Source: Bacteroides luhongzhouii (GTDB lineage: Bacteria; Bacteroidota; Bacteroidia; Bacteroidales; Bacteroidaceae). Taken from it: a stretch of 64,000 nucleotides of DNA. Below are positions 35,397 through 44,399 of this stretch, piece by piece. Made by a program: the position numbers and the translations under genes. Within the stretch, counting starts at the first letter, position 1; the number at the start of each line of letters is the position of its first letter. The notes beneath the pieces are model-generated. The model searched no databases. It was not told where the DNA came from and saw only the letters and a list, made by a program, of their open reading frames with translations. The stretch is from assembly GCF_009193295.2 (NCBI RefSeq), contig NZ_CP059973.1, positions 4,030,001 to 4,094,000 on the forward strand, given 5' to 3'.

Positions 35397-37079
35397 ATGA
35401 TAAAAATGAAAAATATTGCGGTACTACTGTTCTGTTTGGTAGTACCGGGCATAACTATTGCCCAAACAGAAGTGCTTTACAATGGCATACACCTGCCTGA
35501 ACAATGGCCGCCCCGCTATGCGGAGCCACAAAAAGCACAAGATATGCCGATACCCTATCTTAAACAAAAGCCGGGAGTAATCCCGGTAAATGTAGGGCGG
35601 CAACTGTTTGTTGATTCCTTTCTGATTGCAGAAACCAATTTGGACAGAGTGATTCATACTCCCCGGTTTTACGAAGGAAATCCGGTACTCGAACCTGACA
35701 AGGAATGGGAAAAGACAACCGAAGGCGGACTCTACGCAGCACCTTTCAGTGACGGGATATGGTATGATGAAAAAGACCGGAAGTTCAAAATGTGGTACTT
35801 GGCAGGTGCAGGTGTCCTTCATAAAGGAGATAATCAGACCTTTTATACCGGATACGCAGAATCGGAAGACGGCAAGCACTGGACAAAACCTGTACTGGAT
35901 ATTTGGAACCAAACCAATATTGTAGATACCTGCAATCGTGACGCAGCTACTATTTGGCTGGACAAACAGGAGAAAGACCCGTCCAAACGCTACAAGATGT
36001 TCAATGTCGAACGCCGCCCCACCGACCGCAGATGGCAATTTATCTTGAAATACTCGTCAGACGGGATTCATTGGGGAGAGGGAGTAGCCCAGTCCGGTGA
36101 TTTATACGACCGTTCATCGGCATTCTACAATCCGTTCCGTGATGTTTGGGCATTGAGTATGCGTTATGGGACAAAAGTCTCTTCCCGCTCACGCAGCTAT
36201 TTGGAAAATAAAGACCCCGAAGTGGCAGTAAGTTTCGCGCATCGTATCCGAAAAGGAGTGCCCGACAAGAATATGGTCTACTGGTTTACCCCGAGCGATA
36301 AAGAGCCGCGTCATCCGGAATTTCCGGAAGTAGAACCGGGTATTTACAATTTTGATGCCATTGCTTATGAAAGCCTTATGTTAGGACTGTACAGTGTATG
36401 GCAGGGACCGGAAAATGGAGTTTGTGCCAAACTGGGTATTCAGAAAAAGAATGAAATTTTTCTAGGGTATAGCCGTGACGGCTTCCATTTCTACCGTCCT
36501 TCTTTCAAGCCTTTCATGGCAGTAAATGAGACGGAAGGAGCGTGGAACTGGGGCAATATGCAGTCTATCAACGGAGTGCCTTTAATAGTAGGGGATTCAC
36601 TTTATTTCTATTCCAGTGGACGTCTAAAAAACAAGATTATGTGGGATAGCCACACATCTACCGGACTGGCTACTTTGCGCAGAGATGGTTTTGTCTCCAT
36701 GCATGGAGATAAGGACGGGTATCTGTTGACGGAAAAGATCCGTTTTGACGGTAAGCATCTTTTTATCAATGCAGATGTAAAAGGTAGCCTGACTGTAGAA
36801 ATTCTGGATGAAAATGGAAAGCCATTGGAAGGGTTTACCCGGAAAGACTGTGTGCCGGTGAAAAAAACGGATAAGACAAAATTGTTGGTTACATGGAAGA
36901 AACATCAGGATATAGCATCACTCATCGGAAAGGCTGTTCAACTGAAGTTCTATCTGAATAACGCTGATATATATGCATTTTGGATTTCTCCGTGGCAAAC
37001 GGGTGAAAGCCGTGGATATACAAGCGGCGGCGGACCGGGACTGTCACCTGGCGGCATAGATGTTCCTGCAAACCCATAA
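35397..37079 (+). CDS. Secreted beta-propeller glycosidase-like protein, paralog A
   Basis: This 560-residue exported protein has a type I signal peptide (ending GITIAQ, about residue 23). It resembles five-bladed propeller hydrolases of the GH32/GH43 type in blade motifs: SDGIWYDE, FKMWYLAG, YAESEDGKHWTKP, KYSSDGIHWGEG and GYSRDGFHFYRP, each a S-x-D-G-x-x-W/F variant. Two further landmarks are VWQGPENGVC and LIVGDSLYFYSSGR. A C-terminal beta-sandwich (about 450-560, FINADVKGSLTVEILDENG to GGGPGLSPGG) is shared with paralogs B and C. An N-terminal block with GIHLPEQWPPR is shared with B only. I know no function for this family. It lies between SusD and sialic-acid catabolic genes. Confidence 0.75.
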   Translation: MIKMKNIAVLLFCLVVPGITIAQTEVLYNGIHLPEQWPPRYAEPQKAQDMPIPYLKQKPGVIPVNVGRQLFVDSFLIAETNLDRVIHTPRFYEGNPVLEPDKEWEKTTEGGLYAAPFSDGIWYDEKDRKFKMWYLAGAGVLHKGDNQTFYTGYAESEDGKHWTKPVLDIWNQTNIVDTCNRDAATIWLDKQEKDPSKRYKMFNVERRPTDRRWQFILKYSSDGIHWGEGVAQSGDLYDRSSAFYNPFRDVWALSMRYGTKVSSRSRSYLENKDPEVAVSFAHRIRKGVPDKNMVYWFTPSDKEPRHPEFPEVEPGIYNFDAIAYESLMLGLYSVWQGPENGVCAKLGIQKKNEIFLGYSRDGFHFYRPSFKPFMAVNETEGAWNWGNMQSINGVPLIVGDSLYFYSSGRLKNKIMWDSHTSTGLATLRRDGFVSMHGDKDGYLLTEKIRFDGKHLFINADVKGSLTVEILDENGKPLEGFTRKDCVPVKKTDKTKLLVTWKKHQDIASLIGKAVQLKFYLNNADIYAFWISPWQTGESRGYTSGGGPGLSPGGIDVPANP

Positions 37080-37086
37080 AAGATAA

Positions 37087-38805
37087 ATGAGTATGAAACG
37101 TTTATTCTATACATTACTATTCTGCCTGCCTTGCGTGTTGATAGCTTGCGGTGGCAGTGATGATACTCTGGGTGGAGATGACAATCCCCCGGTAGTGGTT
37201 CCGCCTGACGAAGAGACGGTAGATTCACGGCTACTATATAATGGGATTCGTTTGCCCGAACAGTGGCCGCCGGTACGTTCGTCTTCGTCTGAACTGGAAA
37301 AAGGAATGTCACCCTTTTATCTGTCGAACAAACCTTCTGTTATCAATATTTCGGTAGGACGCCAGTTGTTTGTAGACAATTTCCTGATAGAATCCACCAA
37401 TCTGAAACGTACTTTCTATTATCCTGAATATTATTCGGGCAATCCGATATTGACACCGGAACAGGATTGGGAGAAAACCGGAACAAAAGGTGCGGCATTT
37501 GCCGCTCCTTTCAGCGATGGAGTATGGTACGACGAAAAGGAAGGAAAATACAAAATGTGGTATATGGCAGGCGGCGGTTCTTATGCAACCAATGGAGCGG
37601 GTGTAACTTGTTATGCGGAATCAACAGACGGCATTCGCTGGACAAAACCGACTCTTTCCATTGTAGCCGGAACAAATATCGTTGACTATAACTCAGAACG
37701 TGACGCGTCTGTTATTTGGATGGATAAACAGGAAAGTAATGCTTCGAAAAGATACAAGATGTTTCTGGTTGCCCGTGAATCCGGGAAATGGAGATACCAT
37801 TACAAAACTTCCCCAGACGGCAAAGTCTGGCGTGCCGCAGCTCAATCGGAACCTATTGCCGACCGTTCTACGGTATATAAAAATCCATTCAGAAACGTTT
37901 GGGTTTATAGTATGCGGCATAACGTCCGGGTGAACGCGAATAAGCTGGTACGTGCGAGGGATTATAATGAAAATGCCGACCCGGAAGCCGGAACAAAGAA
38001 AGCGGAAGCATTATTGAGTGCATTCTGGTTCGGCCCATGGGCTAATGAGCAACGCCATACAGACTATCCGAATATAGCACCTGCGATATATAATCAGGAT
38101 GCCACGCCTTATGAAAGCATTATGCTGGGATTCTTCTCCGTTTGGCAAGGGCCGGAAAACGATGTTTGTGCTTCGGACAACGTAATCAAGAGAAATCAAG
38201 TCATGGTAGGATATAGCCGCGACGGTTACAGTTGGTTCCGTGAGGATATGAATCCTTTCCATGCCGTAAATACAACTACCTCGGACGCGTGGAATCAAGG
38301 TAACCTGCAATCCGTAGCCGGAGCACCGTTAATTGTCGGCGATAAACTCTATTTCTATCTGAGCGGTCGTCGTTTGAGAGGTACGCAGGAGATTACCACT
38401 ACCGGACTGGCTATGCTTCGTCGCGACGGGTTTGCTTCCATGAAAGGAACGGGCGAACTGCAAACGCCCTTATTGAAATTTGACGGTTCGTACTTCTTTG
38501 TCAATGCCAATGTCACAGGAGAAATGAAAGTGGAGCTTTTAGATTCCGATAATAAAGTAATCGAAGGATTCTCAAAAGATGAATGTAAAGTCTTGAAAGG
38601 GGATAATGTAAAAGCGAAGATAGAATGGGCTAGAAATGCTTCATTAGCCTCTCTGAAAGACAAACAACTGAAAGTAAAATTCTATATTGATAACGGTGAA
38701 ATATTTGCTTTTTGGATTTCTCCTTCTGCGAATGGGGAGAGTATGGGATATACCGCTGGCGGAGGTCCCGGGCTGAATATTTCCGGAATAGATAAAACCA
38801 ATTAA
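37087..38805 (+). CDS. Beta-propeller glycosidase-like lipoprotein, paralog B
   Basis: This is a 572-residue paralog of the proteins at 35397 and 40689, but made as a lipoprotein: lipobox VLIAC, followed by GGSDDTLGGDD, an acidic stretch typical of surface export. It shares GIRLPEQWPP with paralog A, then blade motifs FSDGVWYDE, YKMWYMAGG, YAESTDGIRWTKP, KTSPDGKVWRAA and GYSRDGYSWFRE, the marker VWQGPENDVC, LIVGDKLYFYLSGR and the C-terminal sandwich ending GGGPGLNISGID. It follows paralog A by 7 bases and precedes the PKD lipoprotein gene by 11. A surface location for B with A and C secreted to the periplasm would allow stepwise attack on one substrate; this is inference. Confidence 0.75.
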   Translation: MSMKRLFYTLLFCLPCVLIACGGSDDTLGGDDNPPVVVPPDEETVDSRLLYNGIRLPEQWPPVRSSSSELEKGMSPFYLSNKPSVINISVGRQLFVDNFLIESTNLKRTFYYPEYYSGNPILTPEQDWEKTGTKGAAFAAPFSDGVWYDEKEGKYKMWYMAGGGSYATNGAGVTCYAESTDGIRWTKPTLSIVAGTNIVDYNSERDASVIWMDKQESNASKRYKMFLVARESGKWRYHYKTSPDGKVWRAAAQSEPIADRSTVYKNPFRNVWVYSMRHNVRVNANKLVRARDYNENADPEAGTKKAEALLSAFWFGPWANEQRHTDYPNIAPAIYNQDATPYESIMLGFFSVWQGPENDVCASDNVIKRNQVMVGYSRDGYSWFREDMNPFHAVNTTTSDAWNQGNLQSVAGAPLIVGDKLYFYLSGRRLRGTQEITTTGLAMLRRDGFASMKGTGELQTPLLKFDGSYFFVNANVTGEMKVELLDSDNKVIEGFSKDECKVLKGDNVKAKIEWARNASLASLKDKQLKVKFYIDNGEIFAFWISPSANGESMGYTAGGGPGLNISGIDKTN

Positions 38806-38816
38806 AAAATCATAGT

Positions 38817-40658
38817 ATGAAAAATTTAGCCTATATTTTATTCTCTTTGTTACTGCTTTGTGTAACATCATGTAAAGAAGAAGATACTATTTATAAAACA
38901 GCCGCGAAAGCTGCTTTTTCGGTGGGTAATGAATATGAAGTGGGAGAAACAGTGACCTTTACGGATGCTACGATCCCGGATGAAGGTACTGTAATTGTAA
39001 CCTATCTATGGGAGTTTGGAGATGAAGGTAAATCAACCTCTACAGAGCAGAGTCCGACATTTATTTTTAAAAAGGATGGGCTTTTCCAAGTTAAACTTAC
39101 TGTTACCGATAATAATGGTTTGAGAGCTACCAGTCAGAAAGAAATAAAAGTAATTAATCCGACAACACCTGATTTTACGTTAGACAAAACTGAATATCAG
39201 ATGGGGGATGTGGTAACTTTTATAGATGCTACAGTTACCAAACCTGGGGTAAATATTACTAGTTATTTGTGGGAATTTGGCGACAAAGACAAATCCACCT
39301 CTACGAAGCAAAATCCGACTTTTGCCTATAATGAAGCAGGGGCATATCCTGTGAAACTTACTGTTACGGATAGCTACGGATTAAAAGCAAGTGTAACAAA
39401 AAATGTGGCTGTATTCGATCCGAGCAAAGCGATTGCCGTACAATGGTTGGCAGTTATGGATGGTTCTGTAACCGGCGGTTCATCTCCCGCACTCTCTTTT
39501 GATGGAACGGCTGTATACATGCTGACTGGTGGAGACGCTACAAATGCCGGCCGTCTGAATGCTTACAATATTTCGGATGGTTCTTCGAAATGGATTCTTG
39601 ATGTTGATAAAGCGATGCAAGACCATCACGACAATGGTAGTGTTGCTGCTGGTGCCAAAGATATTTACGGTAGTCCATCTGTAGGGCGTAATGGTGATAT
39701 CTATTTTATAGTCAGGGATTTGAAGGATGCCGGTGCGGATCGCCGCTTATTTGTTTTTGCTGTGAAAGAAAGTGGAATCGTGAACTGGGCATATGCCGGC
39801 AAAGACGCTAATGTGTATGCCATTACGCCTGCGATTGATGCAAACAGCAATATATATGTTGCGCATAGAAGTAAAAAACTCTGGAAATTGACATCTACGG
39901 GAGACTGGTCTGAATATACTTCTAACAATCTTTTGGGGGCAACCGGTGGTTTATCTGTGTCTAAAGACGGAGTAGTCTATGGATTCGGAAACGGCTCAAC
40001 AGGACTCTTTGCTTATAATACGGTGACAGATACCAATCAATGGATTTATGCGACAGATTTTGGTGGTGCAGGCGATGCTTTCACTGGTGCCTTGAGAAGT
40101 GCGACAGTTACTGTCGGTGCTGATGGTACTCTCTACTCTGTGAAAGATTTAGCGTCAGGAGGAGGGGCAGTCTTCGCTTTGACTCCTGAAAGTGTAGAAA
40201 AATGGGTGTATCCAGTGGCAGGTGCCATATCTGATGGGGGTGTTGTATTGGGTGCGGATGGTACAATTTACGCTAATGGTGGAAAGGCTTTGTCCACTCA
40301 GCCTTCAGCAGGTGTCGTCGCGTTGAATGCCGATGGTAGTTTGAAGTGGCATTATGGAACCACAGAAAATGCGCAGACTGCTCCGCTTGTGGACGACCGT
40401 GGTTATATACATTTCATAACAGCCGATGCCACTTACTATGTATTAAAACCAGATGGAACACTCTTCTCATCATTAAAAATAGGAGATAGCACTATCTCTT
40501 CTCCTGTGATGGATGATAAGGGCAATCTGTATGTAGCAGTAAAGAAAGGGGGAATTTGGCAAATGGTATGTGCTACCTCTAAAGCTACATCTTATGCAAA
40601 AGATTCCGCATGGCCGATGAGAGGACAAAATCCGCAACGAACTGGTTTACAGAAGTAG
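38817..40658 (+). CDS. PKD-repeat / PQQ-like beta-propeller lipoprotein
   Basis: This 613-residue lipoprotein (lipobox VTSC, then KEEDT) has two tandem PKD domains at about residues 28-112 and 116-200 (each with TYLWEFGDEGKSTST or SYLWEFGDKDKSTST and VKLTVTD). They are followed by a PQQ-type propeller from about residue 205 (YNISDGSSKWILDVDKAM, GADGTLYSVKDLA, GADGTIYANGGKAL, LNADGSLKWHYGT). PKD domains usually serve as spacers on surface proteins, and the propeller could bind glycan. Its place among SusC/SusD and the propeller paralogs suits a surface glycan-binding protein. No catalytic site is evident. The C-terminal tail WPMRGQNPQRTGLQK is typical of this propeller type. Confidence 0.83.
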   Translation: MKNLAYILFSLLLLCVTSCKEEDTIYKTAAKAAFSVGNEYEVGETVTFTDATIPDEGTVIVTYLWEFGDEGKSTSTEQSPTFIFKKDGLFQVKLTVTDNNGLRATSQKEIKVINPTTPDFTLDKTEYQMGDVVTFIDATVTKPGVNITSYLWEFGDKDKSTSTKQNPTFAYNEAGAYPVKLTVTDSYGLKASVTKNVAVFDPSKAIAVQWLAVMDGSVTGGSSPALSFDGTAVYMLTGGDATNAGRLNAYNISDGSSKWILDVDKAMQDHHDNGSVAAGAKDIYGSPSVGRNGDIYFIVRDLKDAGADRRLFVFAVKESGIVNWAYAGKDANVYAITPAIDANSNIYVAHRSKKLWKLTSTGDWSEYTSNNLLGATGGLSVSKDGVVYGFGNGSTGLFAYNTVTDTNQWIYATDFGGAGDAFTGALRSATVTVGADGTLYSVKDLASGGGAVFALTPESVEKWVYPVAGAISDGGVVLGADGTIYANGGKALSTQPSAGVVALNADGSLKWHYGTTENAQTAPLVDDRGYIHFITADATYYVLKPDGTLFSSLKIGDSTISSPVMDDKGNLYVAVKKGGIWQMVCATSKATSYAKDSAWPMRGQNPQRTGLQK

Positions 40659-40688
40659 TTTTAGTATAATCAAATTGATCATAAAAAT

Positions 40689-42236
40689 ATGAAACGGATT
40701 TACTCTGCCATCGTCTTCTTCTTTTTCGTTTATTGTTTATTTGCCCAGAATGGACGCATATTGATTGCAAATCATTCTTGTGACAATGCCGGAAATGTGG
40801 AACGCGTATTTCATTTGCCCGTCTATTATTCAGGCAATCCTGTTTTGAAAGCTGATAAAAAATGGGAATTGAATATAAATGGCGACCCTTATGCCGCTCC
40901 TTTCAGTGGTGGTGTATGGTATGATGAAGAAGAGTATAAATTCAAGATGTGGTATTCTGCCGGTGGCGGGAAGTTATTAGGACTCGTCACTTGCTATGCA
41001 GAGTCGTCCGACGGGAAAGTCTGGATAAAACCGGAGTTAGACGTTGTTCCGGGTACTAATATTGTAGATACATTAGAACATGATTGCGTTTCCGTATTGC
41101 TTGATAAATTTGAGAAAGACCGGACGAAGCGTTATAAAATGTTTGTTGTAGAATTTAATAATCGCTTCACGGTCAGTATGAAACTCAAATATTCTTCTGA
41201 CGGAATCCATTGGAGTGCGCCGAAGGCTCTTTCGGGAGAATTGTATGACCGTTGTGCGGCTTATTACGACCCGTTTCGCAAAAAATATGTCCTGTCATTG
41301 AAAACCATAAACGGAGTGTATAGGCGTTCACGCAATTATTTGGAACATGAAGACCCGGAAATGCTGGTTAGCCTGGCACATAGGATATATGACAACAAGA
41401 GCGATAAGTTTATCCGATATTGGTTTAATGCTGATGAGGATGACCCGCGTCATCCTCAATTTCCCGGACTGCGTCCGCAGATATACAATCATGAAGCAAT
41501 GCCGTATGAAGGCTGTATGCTAGGCTACTTCACCGTTTGGCAGGGACCGGAGAACAATGTTTGCGACAGCCTGAATATTCAAAAAAGAAATGAAGTCCTG
41601 ATAGGTTGGAGCAAAGACGGTTTTCATTGGAACCGGGAAAACAAGAAACCATTTCTACCTGTCAGTGAGGACTTTCATGCATGGAATGCAGGTAATGTAC
41701 AGTCTACTGGGGGGAACCCTCTGATAGTCGGAGACTCTCTTTACTTTTATGTCAGCGGACGCTATAACAGCAAGCCGAAACATGATTCCAACTTTGCCAC
41801 AGGGCTTGCGATGCTTCGTCGTGACGGCTTTGTCTCTATGCGGGCAGGAAAAAAGGAAGGATATGTAGAAATTAAAACCCAGATTCCGGCAAACGGGAAC
41901 TATTTGTTTGTAAATGCTGATGTGAAAGGGACTTTGGCAGTAGAAGTGCTGAATGATAACGGGCAACCCATAGAAGGATTCACAAAAAGAGACTGCATAT
42001 TAATGAAGAAGTCGGATAAAACGAAACAGATGATTTCATGGAAAAAACATCTGGACGTAACATCACTGATTGGGAAAACAGTCAGGTTCAAGTTTTATCT
42101 GAATCAGGCGGATATCTATGCATTTTGGATTTCGGCATGGCAAACGGGCGAAAGCGGTGGATATACAGGCGGTGGAGGACCGGGACTATCCGGTAAAGGT
42201 ATAGATACCCTTATGGATAAATTGAAAAATAACTAA
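40689..42236 (+). CDS. Secreted beta-propeller glycosidase-like protein, paralog C
   Basis: This 515-residue secreted protein (signal peptide ending CLFAQ, about residue 20) is the shortest of the three paralogs because it lacks the N-terminal LPEQWPP block of A and B. The shared core is intact: FSGGVWYDE, FKMWYSAGG, YAESSDGKVWIKP, KYSSDGIHWSAP, GWSKDGFHWNRE, VWQGPENNVC, LIVGDSLYFYVSGR and TGLAMLRRDGFVSM. The C-terminal sandwich (FVNADVKGTLAVEVL to GGGPGLSGKG) is closest to paralog A. It immediately precedes the sialic-acid lyase gene (30 bases), which makes it the paralog most tightly connected to catabolism. Family and reaction are unknown to me. Confidence 0.75.
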   Translation: MKRIYSAIVFFFFVYCLFAQNGRILIANHSCDNAGNVERVFHLPVYYSGNPVLKADKKWELNINGDPYAAPFSGGVWYDEEEYKFKMWYSAGGGKLLGLVTCYAESSDGKVWIKPELDVVPGTNIVDTLEHDCVSVLLDKFEKDRTKRYKMFVVEFNNRFTVSMKLKYSSDGIHWSAPKALSGELYDRCAAYYDPFRKKYVLSLKTINGVYRRSRNYLEHEDPEMLVSLAHRIYDNKSDKFIRYWFNADEDDPRHPQFPGLRPQIYNHEAMPYEGCMLGYFTVWQGPENNVCDSLNIQKRNEVLIGWSKDGFHWNRENKKPFLPVSEDFHAWNAGNVQSTGGNPLIVGDSLYFYVSGRYNSKPKHDSNFATGLAMLRRDGFVSMRAGKKEGYVEIKTQIPANGNYLFVNADVKGTLAVEVLNDNGQPIEGFTKRDCILMKKSDKTKQMISWKKHLDVTSLIGKTVRFKFYLNQADIYAFWISAWQTGESGGYTGGGGPGLSGKGIDTLMDKLKNN

Positions 42237-42266
42237 ATATATTAAACTTAAAAAAGAAACAGTATT

Positions 42267-43184
42267 ATGGAAAAGATTATAGGATTAATCAATGCTCCTT
42301 TTACTCCGTTTTATGAAAATGGAGAAGTAAATTATGAACCAATCGAAGCCTATGCGAAGCTACTTGTAAAAAATGGCTTGAAAGGTGTTTTCATCAACGG
42401 TTCTTCAGGGGAAGGGTATATGTTGACTGATGAAGAACGGATGAAGTTGGCGGAACGTTGGATGGAAGTTGCACCAGATGGTTTCAAAGTAATTGTTCAC
42501 GTGGGAAGTTGCTGCGTAAAGTCGAGCCGGATGCTGGCGGAGCATGCGCAGAAAATCGGAGCTTGGGGAATTGGCGCAATGGCTCCGCCTTTCCCGAAAA
42601 TCGGACGAATAGAAGAACTGGTAAAGTATTGTGAGGAGATTGCTGCCGGAGCACCGGAACTGCCTTTCTATTATTATCACATTCCTGCATTCAATGGTGC
42701 ATTCTTACCAATGCTTGCTTTCCTGAAAGCTGTTGAGAACCGTATCCCCAATTTTGCGGGAATCAAATACACCTTCGAAAGCCTGTATGAATACAATCAA
42801 TGCCGTTTGTATAAAGATGGCAAGTTCGATATGCTTCACGGACAGGATGAAACCATTCTTCCATGTTTGGCAATGGGAGGAGCACAAGGCGGAATCGGCG
42901 GAACAACCAATTATAATGGTATAAATTTGGTCGGTATCATTGATGCCTGGAAAGCCGGTAACTTGGAAAAAGCCCGTGAATTGCAAAACTTCTCTCAGGA
43001 AGTGATTAACGTAATCTGCCATTTCCGTGGAAATATTGTTGGCGGCAAACGTATCATGAAGCTTATCGGACTTGATTTGGGCGGTAACCGTACTCCTTTC
43101 CAGAACATGATCGATGACGAAGAAAAGCAGATGAAAGCGGAACTGGAAGAAATCCGGTTCTTTGAACGTTGCAATAAATTCTGA
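42267..43184 (+). CDS. nanA: N-acetylneuraminate lyase (NanA/NanL type)
   Basis: This 305-residue cytoplasmic enzyme of the DHDPS/NAL superfamily should split N-acetylneuraminate to N-acetylmannosamine and pyruvate. Family features are the substrate-carboxylate loop GVFINGSSGEG (near residue 50), the Tyr in YYYHIPAFNG, the Schiff-base Lys K167 in NFAGIKYTFE, and HGQDETILPCLAMGGAQGG, followed by GIGGTTNY. The GIKYT form around the Lys and the HIP motif are characteristic of sialate lyases rather than dihydrodipicolinate synthases. It is followed 12 bases later by an AGE-type epimerase gene, as in the nanLET locus of B. fragilis. A related 2-keto-3-deoxy acid (for example Kdo or Kdn) cannot be ruled out as substrate. 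Confidence 0.87.
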   Translation: MEKIIGLINAPFTPFYENGEVNYEPIEAYAKLLVKNGLKGVFINGSSGEGYMLTDEERMKLAERWMEVAPDGFKVIVHVGSCCVKSSRMLAEHAQKIGAWGIGAMAPPFPKIGRIEELVKYCEEIAAGAPELPFYYYHIPAFNGAFLPMLAFLKAVENRIPNFAGIKYTFESLYEYNQCRLYKDGKFDMLHGQDETILPCLAMGGAQGGIGGTTNYNGINLVGIIDAWKAGNLEKARELQNFSQEVINVICHFRGNIVGGKRIMKLIGLDLGGNRTPFQNMIDDEEKQMKAELEEIRFFERCNKF

Positions 43185-43196
43185 CAGGAGGGAAAT

Positions 43197-44399
43197 ATGA
43201 AGAATATAACTGACTATATACAGAAATGGGCTAATACCTACAAGGATGATATGCTGAATAATATCATGCCCTTTTGGATAAGGTATGGACTGGATACAGT
43301 GAACGGTGGTATATATACTTGTGTAGACCGCGACGGCATATTAATGGATAGCACAAAATCCATTTGGTTTCAAGGACGTTTTGCATTTACCTGTTCCTAT
43401 GCCTACAATCATATAGAAAAGAATCCGGCATGGCTGCAAGCCGCAAAAAGCACACTAGATTTTATAGAGAAGTATTGCTTTGATTCGGAGGGTCGTATGT
43501 ACTTTGAAGTGACAGCAGACGGACGCCCTTTACGCAAGCGTCGTTACATTTTCTCCGAGTCATTTGCAGCCATAGCGATGTCCGAATATTCGATAGCGTC
43601 GGGGGATAAGATGTATGCGGTGAAGGCACTCGAACTATTCAAACGTATGCAGCATTTTCTGCAAATTCCCGGACTGCTTGCTCCCAAATATATGGATACG
43701 CTCCCCATGAAAGGACATTCCATCACCATGATATTGATAAATGTAGCTTCCCGAATCAGGGAAGCTATTCAAGACGAATGTCTGACACGGCAGATTGACG
43801 AATCTATTGCCTGTTTGGAAAAAGATTTCCTGCATCCGGAGTTCAAGGCATTATTGGAAACCGTAGGACCGAACGGAGAATTTATAGACTCCAATATGGG
43901 ACGTACCATCAATCCGGGGCATTGTATCGAAACAGCTTGGTTTTTACTGGAAGAATCCAAGTTCCGGGGAGGGGATAAAAATATAAAAGAATTGGGGCTG
44001 AAGATTCTGGACTGGTCATGGGAGTGGGGCTGGGATAAAGAATTTGGCGGTATTATCAATTTCAAAGATTGCAGGAATCTTCCTTCGCAGGACTATGCGC
44101 AGGATATGAAATTCTGGTGGCCGCAAACAGAAGCAATTATCGCTACCCTGTATGCCTATCTGATGACGAAAGAAGAGAAATACCTGAAGATGCATCAACA
44201 AATCAGCGAGTGGACATATACACATTTCCCGGACAAAAAATACGGAGAGTGGTATGGCTATCTGCATCGGGATGGAACGGTTGCCCAGCCGGCAAAAGGA
44301 AATTTGTTTAAAGGACCTTTTCATATCCCTCGTATGATGACAAAAGGATATATGCTTTGTGAGGAAATAATGTCTGAAATAAAAAAAGAAAAAAGATGA
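43197..44399 (+). CDS. nanE: AGE-family N-acylglucosamine 2-epimerase
   Basis: This 400-residue cytoplasmic enzyme is an alpha/alpha barrel of the N-acylglucosamine 2-epimerase (renin-binding protein) family. It should interconvert N-acetylmannosamine and N-acetylglucosamine. Family motifs are STKSIWFQGRFAFTCSYAYN near the start, FSESFAAIAMSEYS, MIL-rich barrel helices, the His motif NPGHCIETAWFLLEES, and KFWWPQTEAIIATL. In B. fragilis the NanE of the nanLET operon is of this AGE type, unlike the NanE of E. coli; the symbol is used in that sense. A good ribosome site (GGAGGG) precedes the ATG. Its stop overlaps the next start by 4 bases (ATGA), showing translational coupling. Confidence 0.9.
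   Translation: MKNITDYIQKWANTYKDDMLNNIMPFWIRYGLDTVNGGIYTCVDRDGILMDSTKSIWFQGRFAFTCSYAYNHIEKNPAWLQAAKSTLDFIEKYCFDSEGRMYFEVTADGRPLRKRRYIFSESFAAIAMSEYSIASGDKMYAVKALELFKRMQHFLQIPGLLAPKYMDTLPMKGHSITMILINVASRIREAIQDECLTRQIDESIACLEKDFLHPEFKALLETVGPNGEFIDSNMGRTINPGHCIETAWFLLEESKFRGGDKNIKELGLKILDWSWEWGWDKEFGGIINFKDCRNLPSQDYAQDMKFWWPQTEAIIATLYAYLMTKEEKYLKMHQQISEWTYTHFPDKKYGEWYGYLHRDGTVAQPAKGNLFKGPFHIPRMMTKGYMLCEEIMSEIKKEKR

Noticed and set aside
35397..42236. Classical GH33 sialidases
   Set aside because: The repeats are S-x-D-G-x-x-W, shorter than the S-x-D-x-G-x-x-W Asp box, and the FRIP motif and Arg triad pattern of GH33 are not seen.
42267..43184. Dihydrodipicolinate synthase (DapA)
   Set aside because: The GIKYT context of the active Lys, the HIP motif and the AGE epimerase neighbour fit a sialate lyase better than lysine biosynthesis.
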